DNA of 64,000 bases, from NCBI GenBank assembly GCA_949987705.1, contig OX465281.1, forward strand, positions 28,318,942-28,382,941. The letters are read 5' to 3'. The position numbers were made by a program, and so were the translations under genes. Below the pieces are notes generated by a model. That model saw only the letters and a program-made list of their open reading frames with translations. It searched no databases and was not told where the DNA came from. Source of the stretch: Thereva unica (taxonomy: Eukaryota; Arthropoda; Insecta; Diptera; Therevidae). Of this stretch, positions 44,636 to 56,590 are shown piece by piece (the stretch's first letter is position 1; each line of letters opens with the position of its first letter).

Positions 44636-44890
44636 CGGGGCCGGTTCGTGTATGTCGAAAACGAAAATTTTTTTTCGTCTCGGGTTCGCGTAAGTCGAAA
44701 AAATTGAAAATTTTCGACTGAAGCCGACGAAAGGCACTCGAAAGCTTTTGGGTTATCGAGTTTTTGCATTAGGACACGAACAATTTTCTTTCGACCTATG
44801 CGAACGCTAAAATTTTTGTCGACAAAATTTTTCGACTTCAATTTCTTTTCGTTCGGTTATCGTTGTTCGCCATACACGAACCCGCCCCCG
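44636..44890. mobile_element. MITE-like element with CGGGG termini
   Basis: Left end CGGGGCCGGTTCGTGTATG, right end (inverted) CGGGGGCGGGTTCGTGTATG; inward of these both arms carry 'tcgaa/cgaaaa' rich sequence. 255 bp with high self-complementarity. I could not see a convincing target-site duplication. Confidence 0.65.
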
Positions 44891-46436
44891 ACTTTCACAC
44901 AATCATAGACCTGAATTAGAATTTTGCGCGATTTACGGGGGGAGGGGTTGTCGAGCTCTAAGCTTCCTTATAAAAATCCCAATGTTTTTTCTGTGTCGCC
45001 TTTTGGCATATTGCACGACTATCATAAAACTCATATTAGTCACTATATCAGATCACTTGAACGATAAGCAGTTGCCACTTGACTGTTCGAGCTTCGCGGG
45101 TTTCTGACCCAGGTCCTGCCTTCGGTCGGTTCGGAAGGAATTCACGAAAACCGGGCTCAAATCTACTGTGTGGGGTTTCGCAGTTCCTCTCTGGTGTTCT
45201 TGTGTGTCCAGAAATTTTGGGCAGAGCCGCGGATGTCTGGGTCTGCTTCTCGGCTTCCGGGGTTCCTACCCGTCATCCTGCCCGTCGTCGTGTCTGTTGG
45301 GAAGGACTTTACAAAAGTGGTACTCGGGTCCTTGTTACTGCCCAATACCACTCCGGCCCCCTTGCCTTAGTCCTCGGCATAAAAAAAGTCCCATTGGGTT
45401 TTATTGTGACATGGCAGGATAAGGCATTGCAGAACTGGGTGCGTACATTGCCATGCCATTAGTACGGGGAACAGAAGTAGTTGGCGATGAAAAAGGTCAG
45501 GAGTACTGACTGCCAAAGATTGTGCCACAGTGCATGAAAAAAAGGATAAGCTTAATGGACTGACTAGTCTGTTGGTATAAGATTGCTAGAAAAGCAAACG
45601 TGATGTTTCAAAGGTCGATGGTGGAACAAATAGCGCCGAGGAAAGGCCGAATATAAGAATTTTAGGCGGGAAGCTCTTATATATGCAGTGTCCGACACCC
45701 GCAGCTTGCTTGAGAATACTAACCCGCTGGATATTTCATGATCGCGTCACTCGCAAACAAAATAGACCATGTGGTGATAGACCGCCGTAATCCTTCAAGC
45801 GTCCTAACGGTACGAGCGTACTGTAGTGCCAATTTTGACTCGACTCGATCCGAAAACTTGTTCCGTTCCGAACAATCTGGCTGCCTGCTGTATATGAGTT
45901 ACAAAAAGCCTCTCTTTCTGTCTCGTGGATGTAGTCTTGACCGAAACTAGAAAATGCCTTCCGTCGGAATGTTCGATATCCAAAACGGATTATCAGGAAA
46001 CTGATCGATACTCTGGATCCATTTTATGGCAACCGCAACTCAATGTTTTCGTTTGACATTGAATTTTTTTGCGTGTGGACCGTATTAAACCCTGTTGGTT
46101 GTCCCGGTGCACTCAATCTGAGAAAATCTTCGGTTTATCGAGCAAGAGAAAAGGTGTCCGATTTGAGTGTTCGGCACATGCACTGGTGTATACGTAGATA
46201 GAAATTTCTAGTTGCAGGCAACACCGCAAACTTCACCCTTACACTTCCCTTGATCAACGAACTGCGCATTAAAAGCTCGTGCTGATCAACATGTTGACCC
46301 GTGTATCATCCCCCTAAGTCTCTCCAACATGCGTTCCACAATTTTCCGGACACGTATCTTGTGAAACAGCCATCTAGATGTCCATTCCAAGTTTATCCAA
46401 GACAAGTTGCACATTTTCATTCTATGTAAATTATTA
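44891..46436. other. Dispersed-repeat debris, no gene
   Basis: The segment 45085-45130 ('gactgttcgagcttcgcggg') recurs at about 52362-52400 ('gactgctcgagcttcgcgga'), and 46352-46400 ('gtatcttgtgaaacagccat') recurs at about 52846-52880. Both pairs are in the same orientation on either side of the minisatellite. Overlapping plus-strand frames at 45079-45462 are not protein-like. Confidence 0.5.
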
Positions 46437-46587
46437 CTGAGTTTCCATGCAGAGTTTACCCTGAGTTGACTCAGATTAAGCGCCCGTGAAAACGAGGATT
46501 AAGTAAAGTTTCATTAAATACAAGAAGACTCGACGAAACTAGTAAGGTTAAGCTGGGTTTTGAATATGTGTGTTTGAGTATCTTCCC
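46437..46587. mobile_element. Half copy of the palindromic MITE found at 52414-52645
   Basis: From ctgagtttccatgcagagtt to gtgtgtttgagtatctt this matches the right-hand part of the element at 52414-52645 read on its opposite strand (ctgagtttccatgc, gagttnactcagatta, gctgggttttg). The other half is not present. Confidence 0.6.
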
Positions 46588-46598
46588 AGCGGGAAACG

Positions 46599-46746
46599 GA
46601 GTGCTCCAAGAGCAATCTTTGAGCGCACCAAAAGGAGCTTACAGTGCTCCCGTTCCCATACCAGTTCCATATTCTTTTTGACATTGCATGTCATTGCGAG
46701 GGAGCATACGTTTTTATGCTCCCAAAAAGGCGTTGTTGGAGCACTA
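46599..46746. repeat. Possible short inverted-repeat element
   Basis: GTGCTCCAAGAGC near 46600 and, inverted, GTGCTCCAACAACGCC near 46745 bracket about 150 bp; further GGAGC/GCTCC pairs lie inside. No target duplication found. Confidence 0.35.
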
Positions 46747-46968
46747 TAAAAAAGCTTTTTAAAAAAGAAATATTCATCGGCGCCTGTGGGTATGTGATCC
46801 GGTATCGAAAAGCTTTTATTTTCTTCATCTTTTGCAATTGCCTTTTTCTTTCCAAGCCCGAGACTGGCTTTACCTAAGCAGTCCTCCAACTAAATTCTAT
46901 CCACTTCTAAAGCTACTTGCCCTCCGTATCGAACGAGAGCCGGGCTATTGTGTATGCTAATGTCACAT

Positions 46969-49900
46969 GCACTCCCGCATTCCCGCACTCCCGCATTCCC
47001 GCACTCCCGCATTCCCGCATTCCCGCACTCCCGCATTCCCGCATTCCCGCACTCCCGCATTCCCGCATTCCCGCACTCCCGCATTCCCGCACTCCCGCAC
47101 TCCCGCACTCCCGCACTCCCGCACTCCCGCATTCCCGCATTCCCGCACTCCCGCATTCCCGCACTCCCGCATTCCCGCACTCCCGCATTCCCGCACTCCC
47201 GCATTCCCGCATTCCCGCATTCCCGCACTCCCGCATTCCCGCACTCCCGCATTCCCGCACTCCCGCATTCCCGCACTCCCGCACTCCCGCACTCCCGCAC
47301 TCCCGCATTCCCGCATTCCCGCACTCCCGCACTCCCGCATTCCCGCATTCCCGCACTCCCGCACTCCCGCATTCCCGCACTCCCGCATTCCCGCACTCCC
47401 GCATTCCCGCATTCCCGCACTCCCGCATTCCCGCACTCCCGCGTTCCCGCATTCCCGCATTCCCGCATTCCCGCACTCCCGCATTCCCGCACTCCCGCAC
47501 TCCCGCACTCCCGCATTCCCGCATTCCCGCACTCCCGCATTCCCGCACTCCCGCATTCCCGCACTCCCGCATTTCCGCACTCCCGCATTCCCGCACTCCC
47601 GCATTCCCGCATTCCCGCACTCCCGCATTCCCGCATTCCCGCACTCCCGCATTCCCGCACTCCCGCATTCCCGCACTCCCGCACTCCCGCATTCCCGCAC
47701 TCCCGCAATCCCGCATTCCCGCATTCCCGCACTCCCGCACTCCCGCACTCCCGCATTCCCGCACTCCCGCATTCCCGCATTCCCGCACTCCCGCATTCCC
47801 GCACTCCCGCATTCCCGCACTCCCGCATTCCCGCACTCCCGCATTCCCGCATTCCCGCATTCCCGCACTCCCGCATTTCCGCATTCCCGCACTCCCGCAC
47901 TCCCGCATTCCCGCATTCCCGCACTCCCGCATTCCCGCACTCCCGCATTCCCGCACTCCCGCATTCCCGCATTCCCGCACTCCCGCACTCCCGCATTCCC
48001 GCACTCCCGCATTCCCGCATTCCCGCACTCCCGCATTCCCGCATTCCCGCATTCCCGCATTCCCGCATTCCCGCACTCCCGCATTCCCGCATTCCCGCAC
48101 TCCCGCATTCCCGCATTCCCGCATTCCCGCACTCCCGCATTCCCGCACTCCCGAATTCCCGCATTCCCGCACTCCCGCATTCCCGCATTCCCGCACTCCC
48201 GCATTCCCGCATTCCCGCATTCCCGCACTCCCGCATTCCCGCATTCCCGCACTCCCGCATTCCCGCACTCCCGCATTCCCGCACTCCCGCATTCCCGCAC
48301 TCCCGCATTCCCGCACTCCCGCATTCCCGCACTCCCGCATTCCCGCACTCCCGCACTCCCGCACTCCCGCACTCCCGCATTCCCGCATTCCCGCACTCCC
48401 GCACTCCCGCATTCCCGCATTCCCGCACTCCCGCACTCCCGCATTCCCGCATTCCCGCACTCCCGCATTCCCGCACTCCCGCATTCCCGCACTCCCGCAT
48501 TCCCGCATTCCCGCACTCCCGCATTCCCGCACTCCCGCACTCCCGCATTCCCGCATTCCCGCACTCCCGCATTCCCGCACTCCCGCATTCCCGCACTCCC
48601 GCATTTCCGCACTCCCGCATTCCCGCACTCCCGCATTCCCGCATTCCCGCACTCCCGCATTCCCGCATTCCCGCACTCCCGCATTGCCGCACTCCCGCAT
48701 TCCCGCACTCCCGCATTCCCGCACTCCCGCACTCCCGCATTCCCGCACTCCCGCACTCCCGCAATCCCGCATTCCCGCATTCCCGCACTCCCGCACTCCC
48801 GCATTCCCGCACTCCCGCATTCCCGCATTCCCGCACTCCCGCATTCCCGCACTCCCGCATTCCCGCACTCCCGCATTCCCGCACTCCCGCATTCCCGCAT
48901 TCCCGCATTCCCGCACTCCCGCATTTCCGCATTCCCGCACTCCCGCACTCCCGCATTCCCGCATTCCCGCACTCCCGCATTCCCGCACTCCCGCATTCCC
49001 GCACTCCCGCATTCCCGCATTCCCGCACTCCCGCACTCCCGCATTCCCGCACTCCCGCATTCCCGCATTCCCGCATTCCCGCACTCCCGCATTCCCGCAT
49101 TCCCGCATTCCCGCACTCCCGCATTCCCGCACTCCCGCATTCCCGCACTCCCGCATTCCCGCACTCCCGCATTCCCGCACTCCCGCATTCCCGCATTCCC
49201 GCACTCCCGCATTCCCGCATTCCCGCATTCCCGCACTCCCGCATTCCCGCACTCCCGCACTCCCGCATTCCCGCATTCCCGCATTCCCGCATTCCCGCAC
49301 TCCCGCATTCCCGCATTCCCGCACTCCCGCATTCCCGCACTCCCGCACTCCCGCACTCCCGCATTCCCGCACTCCCGCACTCCCGCATTCCCGCATTCCC
49401 GCACTCCCGCAATCCCGCACTCCCGCATTCCCGCACTCCCGCAATCCCGCACTCCCGCATTCCCGCACTCCCGCATTCCCGCACTCCCGCACTCCCGCAT
49501 TCCCGCACTCCCGCATTCCCGCATTCCCGCACTCCCGCATTCCCGCACTCCCGCATTCCCGCATTCCCGCACTCCCGCATTCCCGCACTCCCGCATTCCC
49601 GCACTCCCGCATTCCCGCACTCCCGCACTCCCGCATTCCCGCACTCCCGCACTCCCGCAATCCCGCATTCCCGCACTCCCGCATTCCCGCACTCCCGGAC
49701 TCCCGCATTCCCGCACTCCCGCATTCCCGCACTCCCGCACTCCCGCATTCCCGCATTCCCGCACTCCCGCATTCCCGCACTCCCGCATTCCCGCATTCCC
49801 GCACTCCCGCATTCCCGCACTCCCGCATTCCCGCATTCCCGCACTCCCGCATTCCCGCACTCCCGCATTCCCGCATTCCCGCATTCCCGCACTCCCGCAT

Positions 49901-51450
49901 TCCCGCACTCCCGCATTCCCGCACTCCCGCATTCCCGCACTCCCGCACTCCCGCATTCCCGCACTCCCGCATTCCCGCATTCCCGCACTCCCGCACTCCC
50001 GCATTCCCGCATTCCCGCACTCCCGCACTCCCGCATTCCCGCACTCCCGCATTCCCGCACTCCCGCATTCCCGCATTCCCGCACTCCCGCATTCCCGCAC
50101 TCCCGCATTCCCGCACTCCCGCATTCCCGCACTCCCGCATTCCCGCATTCCTGCACTCCCGCAATCCCGCATTCCCGCACTCCCGCATTCCCGCACTCCC
50201 GCAATCCCGCATTCCCGCACTCCCGCATTCCCGCACTCCCGCACTCCCGCATTCCCGCACTCCCGCATTCCCGCATTCCCGCACTCCCGCACTCCCGCAT
50301 TCCCGCACTCCCGCACTCCCGCATTCCCGCACTCCCGCATTCCCGCACTCCCGCATTCCCGCATTCCCGCATTCCCGCACTCCCGCATTCCCGCACTCCC
50401 GCATTCCCGCACTCCCGCACTCCCGCATTCCCGCACTCCCGCATTCCCGCACTCCCGCATTCCCGCACTCCCGCATTCCCGCATTCCCGCACTCCCGCAT
50501 TCCCGCACTCCCGCATTCCCGCATTCCCGCATTCCCGCACTCCCGCATTCCCGCACTCCCGCATTCCCGCACTCCCGCATTCCCGCACTCCCGCATTCCC
50601 GCACTCCCGCACTCCCGCATTCCCGCACTCCCGCATTCCCGCATTCCCGCACTCCCGCATTCCCGCATTCCCGCATTCCCGCACTCCCGCATTCCCGCAC
50701 TCCCGCATTCCCGCACTCCCGCATTCCCGCACTCCCGCATTCCCGCACTCCCGCATTCCCGCACTCCCGCATTCCCGCACTCCCGCATTCCCGCACTCCC
50801 GCATTCCCGCACTCCCGCATTCCCGCACTCCCGCATTCCCGCATTCCCGCACTCCCGCATTCCCGCACTCCCGCATTCCCGCACTCCCGCATTCCCGCAC
50901 TCCCGCACTCCCGCATTCCCGCACTCCCTTTCCGCACTCCCGCATTCCCGCATTCCCGCACTCCCGCACTCCCGCACTCCCGCATTCCCGCATTCCCGCA
51001 TTCCCGCACTCCCGCATTCCCGCACTCCCGCATTCCCGCACTCCCGCATTCCCGCACTCCCGCATTCCCGCATTCCCGCACTCCCGCACTCCCGCATTCC
51101 CGCATTCCCGCACTCCCGCATTCCCGCACTCCCGCATTCCCGCACTCCCGCATTCCCGCACTCCCGCATTCCCGCACTCCCGCATTCCCGCACTCCCGCA
51201 TTCCCGCACTCCCGCATTCCCGCACTCCCGCACTCCCGCACTCCCGCATTCCCGCACTCCCGCATTCCCGCATTCCCGCACTCCCGCATTCCCGCACTCC
51301 CGCATTCCCGCACTCCCGCATTCCCGCACTCCCGCATTCCCGCATTCCCGCACTCCCGCAATCCCGCATTCCCGCACTCCCGCACTCCCGCATTCCCGCA
51401 CTCCCGCATTCCCGCATTCCCGCACTCCCGCACTCCCGCATTCCCGCATT
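46969..51450. repeat. 4.48-kb array of an 8-bp unit (CAYTCCCG)n, about 560 units
   Basis: Unbroken head-to-tail units CATTCCCG and CACTCCCG in roughly equal number and irregular order. Rare variants act as landmarks: CAATCCCG (47706, 48762, 49410, 49442, 50162, 50202, 51360), CATTTCCG (47574, 47874, 48602, 48922), one CATTGCCG (48682), one GAATTCCCG, and one 'cactccctttccg' phase break near 50927. Because 8 is not a multiple of 3 and no unit makes a stop, every frame stays open for about 1500 codons; none is a gene. The minus strand is GGG every 8 nt with 5-nt loops, which fits the G-quadruplex consensus. Each unit carries one CpG. It lies between paralogues 2 and 3. Confidence 0.98.
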
Positions 51451-52413
51451 TATACATAAATATGAGGTTTTCTTAAAATTTGTAAAAATGGTAAAAAATA
51501 TCTTGTTTGTAATTTGCATGATAAGTTTTGTTCTAAAACTTGCGTTATAGTTTTGTTTGTGTTTAAAAAGAGCCAAAATTAAGAATTGTAATGTTTATTT
51601 TGACTACAACATAAATAAAAAAAACCAATCTTCGAGGTGGGCAAAAGGCTGATTTTGTAATTTTTTTTTAAATCTTTATACCATCTGGGGCACCTCTTAA
51701 CATGCAATGAGGTGAATAATATTTTTTGTCTTCATTTGTAAGCTAAAATGACAACTTTCTGCAGGTATGCCCTAGCCGTTGTAAAAAAAACAGTTTTTTC
51801 ACTCCACCCTAATGTACAATGAAGTGTGAGGGCTTCGCGGTACAAAGGAAGCAGTGGTGATCGAGTTCGTGGATGACATCGTGGTAGTGGAGCAATATAC
51901 GATCCTAATCAAGCTTTTCGTAAGATTTGGCGCTATTTCCGCTTTTTGCTATTTTATTTTTTTGCAATTTAATCTTCTACGAAACTTCTGGCTTTTGAGC
52001 CAAGTAGCCAGTATCTAAATTGAAAGCTCATGATACTTTGCATCAAGAAGGAAATAGTACTTCTTTTCGTAGAACGTGTTTTGGCGCTATTCCGGCGTTA
52101 TTTTGACCACTATCTCGGGCACGCTGGGTTTTCGGGCGTAGTAGTCACAATCAAAATTAAAGCTCGTGGCTGGAAGTACCACTCTATAATGACGTTGGTC
52201 ACGTTACAGTGAAATGTCTAGTAGTACTTTTTTGTGATTTATTTTGTCCAAAAGTACAGCACCACTCCCTGGGCCGGTTATGCCAAACCCTTATAAGTCA
52301 TTTTTGTATGACAGGCCACTCGAACCTTCAACACTTTGCCTAGTTGCGTGTCGCTTACACATGACTGCTCGAGCTTCGCGGATTCCTGACCTCAGGCCCT
52401 ACCTTTGGTTTGT
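51451..52413. other. Repeat debris with a faint RT trace
   Basis: At 51850-51900 the plus strand reads EAVVIEFVDDIVVVEQY, reminiscent of the R1/I-type RT block 'GFADDIAVVV', but only about 20 codons are recognisable and a Phe-Val replaces Phe/Tyr-Ala. The rest is AT-rich with no gene. Confidence 0.4.
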
Positions 52414-52645
52414 CGTTGGTATATGTTTAGTAAAAGATACTCAAACACGCACATAGGTATACAAAACCCAGCGGATTGGTTTTATCGAATTTTCTTGAAT
52501 TTAACGAAATTTTACTCAATCCCCGTTTCCATGGGCGTTTAATCTGAGTAAACTCAGGGTAAACTTCGCATGGAAACTCAGTACGGTTAAACTGGGTTTT
52601 GCATATGTGTGTGTTTGAGTATCTTTTACTGAACATATACCAACG
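52414..52645. mobile_element. Palindromic MITE
   Basis: The left arm reads CGTTGGTATATGTTTAGTAA and AAGATACTCAAACACGCACA; the right arm is its complement with few changes (GTGTTTGAGTATCTTTTACT, then gaacatataccaacg). Arms are at least 70 bp around a 90-bp centre that contains 'gtttccatgggcg' and 'ctgagtaaactcag'. A related half copy sits at 46437-46587. 232 bp, no coding capacity. Confidence 0.8.
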
Positions 52646-53110
52646 GCGGCGCAATCTAAAATTGATTATCTGTCACTTCAACCCAGAACCGTCATGGAAA
52701 CAGCACCGAGTTACCTTGAGAGAACAAGCTTTCTGTTTACTCAACGAAAACTCTACCTCGTCTCATGAAAACACAATGAATGTTTAACTATGAGTATATT
52801 ATTATAATAGATGGCGCAGCATTGGTATCAGCTCGTTTCAAGTGTTGTATCTTGTGAAACAGCCATCTCTCTGTCCATTCTACGTTTATCAGGAGAAGTT
52901 TAACGCTTTCATTCACCCTAAATTCTATTACTTTAACACTATGAAAAACTTGACGAAACTCTTGCCTACTATTCGATCTTCTCGACATGCGTCATGCATC
53001 AGACCGTCTGTCAAAAATCCCAAAATGGACAACCCTGAAATTATCCCGTTTTGACAGCGTAAAAATATTTTCGGTATTTAAAAAGTTAAACAAAATTTAA
53101 AAAAAAAAGT
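52646..53110. other. Upstream region of paralogue 3
   Basis: Contains the dispersed block gtatcttgtgaaacagccat (also at 46352) and a tagatggcgc word at 52811 that recurs near 63525 and 63775. A short poly(A) run precedes the ATG at 53111. No clear promoter element. Confidence 0.4.
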
Positions 53111-53741
53111 ATGATTGAAAATAAAGTTCTCGGCTGCGTTAGCCTTCGTCTTGGATGCGTTCTAATTGGAGTCTTTACCATCCTCCTACAAGCAGTGCCA
53201 TTCCTGATAGTTTATATATTTTTATTCAAGGCCGTTAAAAGTGCGGATCTTTCGCTGAATTTTAACGAAACTCCATAACGATTTTTTTTTCGTATCTTTC
53301 AGATGCAAATAGTGTAGTACTGCTAACCATCGGAGTAACTTGCTTTGCAGTACTGCTTATCGCTAGTCTAGATCTGTTTATTGGCGTGGGGACTAAAAGG
53401 AGACACTTCCTAATCCCATGGCTGGTGACCGAACCTATAGCATGGCTGCTAATGCCGGTGCCTGTGTTTTACATGTCTAAATACATTGTAGCGGTTTACT
53501 TTACTGGAGCATTCGACTTTACCACCTTTGTTGCGGCTGTTTTTATTCCGCTCTCTTGGGTGTTTCTAGCATTTTTTATTAGTAAGAAAATATGAAATCT
53601 TGTGTTGAATGGTGGACAGGAACTCATATTTTCATTTTAGATGTTTTTATTTACTTCTATGGCTGTGTTTGGACGCTCTATAAGTTATTAAAAACGGGAA
53701 CAGCAACGGTTAGTAGTCCCCGAACACTTAGCAGAGCATAG
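53111..53741 (+). CDS. Four-TM protein, DUF4728-like paralogue 3 (3 exons)
   Basis: Exons 53111-53240, 53303-53581 and 53641-53741; introns 62 and 59 bp, both phase 1 (gtgcgg..tttcag, gtaaga..ttttag). 169 aa. Hydrophobic segments at about 14-40, 47-72, 79-101 and 111-147; the segment-3 motif is IPWLVTEPIAW (81-91). The N-terminus MIENKVLGCVSLRLGC matches paralogue 4 (MTKVLGFIPLRTGC), an Arg-Gly-Cys pattern typical of small insect four-TM proteins. Exon 2 is 279 nt and exon 3 is 101 nt, the same as in paralogue 1. The first donor, gtgcgg, is non-optimal and was chosen because it gives phase 1; the in-frame read-through otherwise meets a stop at 53276. AATAAA at about 54072-54077 is a distant poly(A) candidate. 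Function unknown. Confidence 0.85.
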
Positions 53742-54089
53742 ACCAAGAAGGTAAATTTTTGGTAAGTATGATCATCTATGATGCATTTCCTTCATTTGCC
53801 ACGAACACTTCTTTTCTAGAGCGAGAGAGAGAGGTATGTTTTCGGAGAGAAGTTTTCATGGAGAGAAACAAATATTAATCAGCCCTAGGTGAAGGTGTTT
53901 AGACGAAAAGACTCTGGTTAGTACTAGCTACCTAAAGTAGATCATCGATAAGATTTTTCCATTTAATTGGCGTGTTATAAAAGTGTAAATTAGTCTTAAA
54001 ATTGAATTGTGGTAAGTGTAGTACTGGGATTAAAGTTAAAAAATTGATTCTGTTAAAATTGGTTCTATGTAAATAAACTTGGTGTTATA
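53742..54089. other. 3' region of paralogue 3
   Basis: AT-rich, with AATAAA near 54072. No other feature is supported. Confidence 0.4.
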
Positions 54090-54247
54090 TAGCCTCGGCA
54101 CACGGTAACGTAATTATGATGAAAATCCATCATTTATTACGAATATGGAAGTCCATATTGACAAATTTGAAAATTCGTCATTATGAGGTTCCATATTCGT
54201 AATAAATGATCGATTTTCTTCATAATTACGTTCGTGTGTCAAGGCTA
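54090..54247. mobile_element. Palindromic MITE, 158 bp
   Basis: TAGCCTCGGCACACGGTAAC at the left and (inverted) TAGCCTTGACACACGAACG at the right. The arms continue with cgtaattatgatgaaaat and catttattacgaatatgga against their complements, so almost the entire element is a hairpin. The target duplication is ambiguous (TTA or TA). Confidence 0.8.
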
Positions 54248-54797
54248 TTATTCGAAGCATGGTTTTGATACCCAAAATGAAAGAGGTGGTACAGACGAAC
54301 GCGAAACTATAAATTACTGTAGAGAAAAGAAATAAATGTTTTAAACATAAAACTTGCACAAAATACATATAATTTGTTTTCAAAAGCTTGCGACATCTCT
54401 TTCCTTTTTTTAACCTTCACTCGAAGAATACAATTATGCAACTGTCGACATACTCGCACCGCATTTGATCCAATAGGTAGTGGCCCATGACATGACGTCC
54501 CATAGCTTAATGTATTCTAATCGCATTACTCTTTTATTTGATACCCATGTCCGGGTATTGTTGAGAAACAGGTAATCCGCCGTCGTCTGGTCCCAAGTCT
54601 AGGGTGTGAAAGGAGGAGGGTGGTCGACCTGCCGATTTTTCCAGAATCGGACAAAAGAAAGAAACTAAGATACACGAGCTAACTATTCGCGAAATAATGC
54701 TACTGCACCCGAGGCAGCCGATGCGCCAGCACTGGGGACCAGGGATGCTGATGAGAAGTGGGTTACTCGCCGAACACCCAAATTTGTCACACTGAAA
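54248..54797. other. No recognisable gene
   Basis: Short minus frames (54114-54383, 54534-54872) overlap a MITE or the RTE 5' end and show no motif of their own. Confidence 0.4.
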
Positions 54798-56590
54798 ATG
54801 GAAATTCAATTCGCCGCTTGGAATGTACGAACAGGACATCACGTCGGTCAGATTGGAATTGTTGAAATGCAAAATGTCAGTTGCTGCGCCATCGGAACTA
54901 CAACTTACCGGATCCGGGACATTGACGAGAGTCCCACCAGCAATCGACGAAACGATGACGCTTTACTATTTCGGTGGTGAGAAACTAGAAGTGTCGGGAG
55001 GCGATTATAACCATCGGTGGAAAGATCAAGACCCATATCGTATCCGTTTATGCGCCAATCGAGACCAGCACGGACGCGAACAAGGACGAATTTTACGATC
55101 AGCTTGAACAGACGCTGGATATGATACCTCGAACCCAATTAACAATACTCGCGGGGACTTCAATGCACATTCAGGAGCAGATCGAACCGGCTGGGAAGGA
55201 GCAATGGGCAAATTCGGACACGGAGCAATTAACGACAACGGTTTACGCCTGCGTTCATTAGCAGCGTCAAACAATTTGATCGTTGGCAACAGAATTTTTC
55301 GCCATCCACTTAAACACGTAACTCACCTGGAGAAATCGATCTGGCAAAGACTCGGCGATGTTAGACTACATTTTGATCAACGCAAGATTCCAATCGACGC
55401 TCAAAGACGTACGTGCAATGCGTGGACCCTGGACCCTATTGCGGATTGGACCATTATTTTGTTCGAGAAAAATTACAGATGCGATTACAAAGAGCGAAGA
55501 AAACGGAGCCACCACCAGTCTAGAAGAATTGGGCGTCCCTTCGAGACCCGGCCATCGGATGAGAGTTTCAAATGGCATTATCCATTATAGGTTTCAAATC
55601 CGCTTTCGATTGCATCGATTGGAACAGCTTGTGGAGAGCCATGGAAACCGAACACGTGCTATTGAAAATCATCCAACTTCTCCAAGCGTCATACGATGGC
55701 TCTTTTCAGCAGCATTCGTATTCGAAGTGACTTATCCGAGGAGTTCCCGGTTCAAACGGGTGTCTGACAGAGAGACGTCGCTTCGTCATTTCTCTTCAAC
55801 GTTGTGATCGACGCGATTATGCGTGAAGCATTCGGTGGACGACTCGGAGTTCGATACGACGACAACCACTTCGTAACCGACTTAATGTTCGCCGACGATA
55901 GCGCCGTCTTCGCCGACACGGATGCCGAAGCAACGGACATCTTGTGCGAGTGCTCATAACGGACGGTTCGAGGGCCAGTGTTCATCTCGATAGAACCCAA
56001 GTCGAACAGGTTCCGATGTTCAAATATTTGGGATCATTGGTTGATGAAACGAAAGTGGTATCGACGGCCGACGTTCACAGCTGCATCGACCAGGCAACAG
56101 CAACATTCGCCTCGCTCAAGTGGTGCATATGGAAGCGAACAAATTTTTCGAAAGTACGCTTTTACCGAACATTGATCCTTCCGATTCTACCTTATGGATC
56201 GGAAAAGTGGACACTGCTCAAACCAGACGCCAAGAAGCTCGAGGTCTTCCAAATGCAATGCTTGAGGCAGATTCTCGGTGTCTCACTCCGCGATCGCCTT
56301 CGAAATGAGGCAGTTAGGCAAGGATGCCATCAGCAGACACTGATCGAAGAAGAAATACAAAAACGTCGATTACGGTGGTTTGGATATGTTTGCCGAAAGG
56401 ATGAGAACCGCTTGCCATGTGAACTTTTCTAGCGAGACCGTCAGGCAGACTGGAGAAATCAGCGATCGGCACCGAAGAAAACCTGGCTAAAAATATCGAA
56501 TGGAAATGAATCGTGAATAGAGTTCGAGACCCAGCGGCACCGTCAGCAGCGTATCCGTTACGGGGACGTCCCGCTCGGACCGCCAGCTAA
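54798..56590 (+). pseudogene. RTE-like LINE, family 2, copy 2 (EN and RT, multiple frameshifts)
   Basis: The endonuclease starts AAWNVRTGHHVGQ (54798 on), continues in the next frame with LTGSGTLT and DETMTLYYFGGEK, then NDNGLRLRSLAASNNLIVG (55204 on) and, shifted again, LDYILINARFQSTLKDVR. RT follows near 55590: a KSAFDCIDWNSLWRAME-type block, a GVRQ/GD.A block near 55760, LMFADDSAVFADTDAEAT at about 55885 (catalytic pair intact), then FKYLGSLVDETKVVS and LPYGSEKWTLLKPDAKKLEV (55944-56432), QKRRLRWFGYVCRKDENRLP. At least five frameshifts make it dead. Longer than the copy at 37840-39035, so useful as a family reference. Confidence 0.85.

Noticed and set aside
44135..44841. Two consecutive minus-strand frames of 134 and 104 aa.
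   Set aside because: They overlap the poly(A) region of paralogue 2 and the TIR element at 44636-44890; no family resemblance.
45079..45462. 127-aa plus-strand frame with two overlapping alternatives.
   Set aside because: Three overlapping frames of similar length in a GC-rich repeat block that recurs in part at 52360; no domain.
46969..51450. CRISPR-like array.
   Set aside because: No spacers: units are 8 bp head to tail in a eukaryotic context.
46890..51576. Five or more open frames of about 1500 aa on both strands (PHSRIPALPHSR-type and MRECGNAGVREC-type repeats).
   Set aside because: They are the unavoidable reading of a stop-free 8-bp repeat in every frame; no unique coding sequence precedes or follows.
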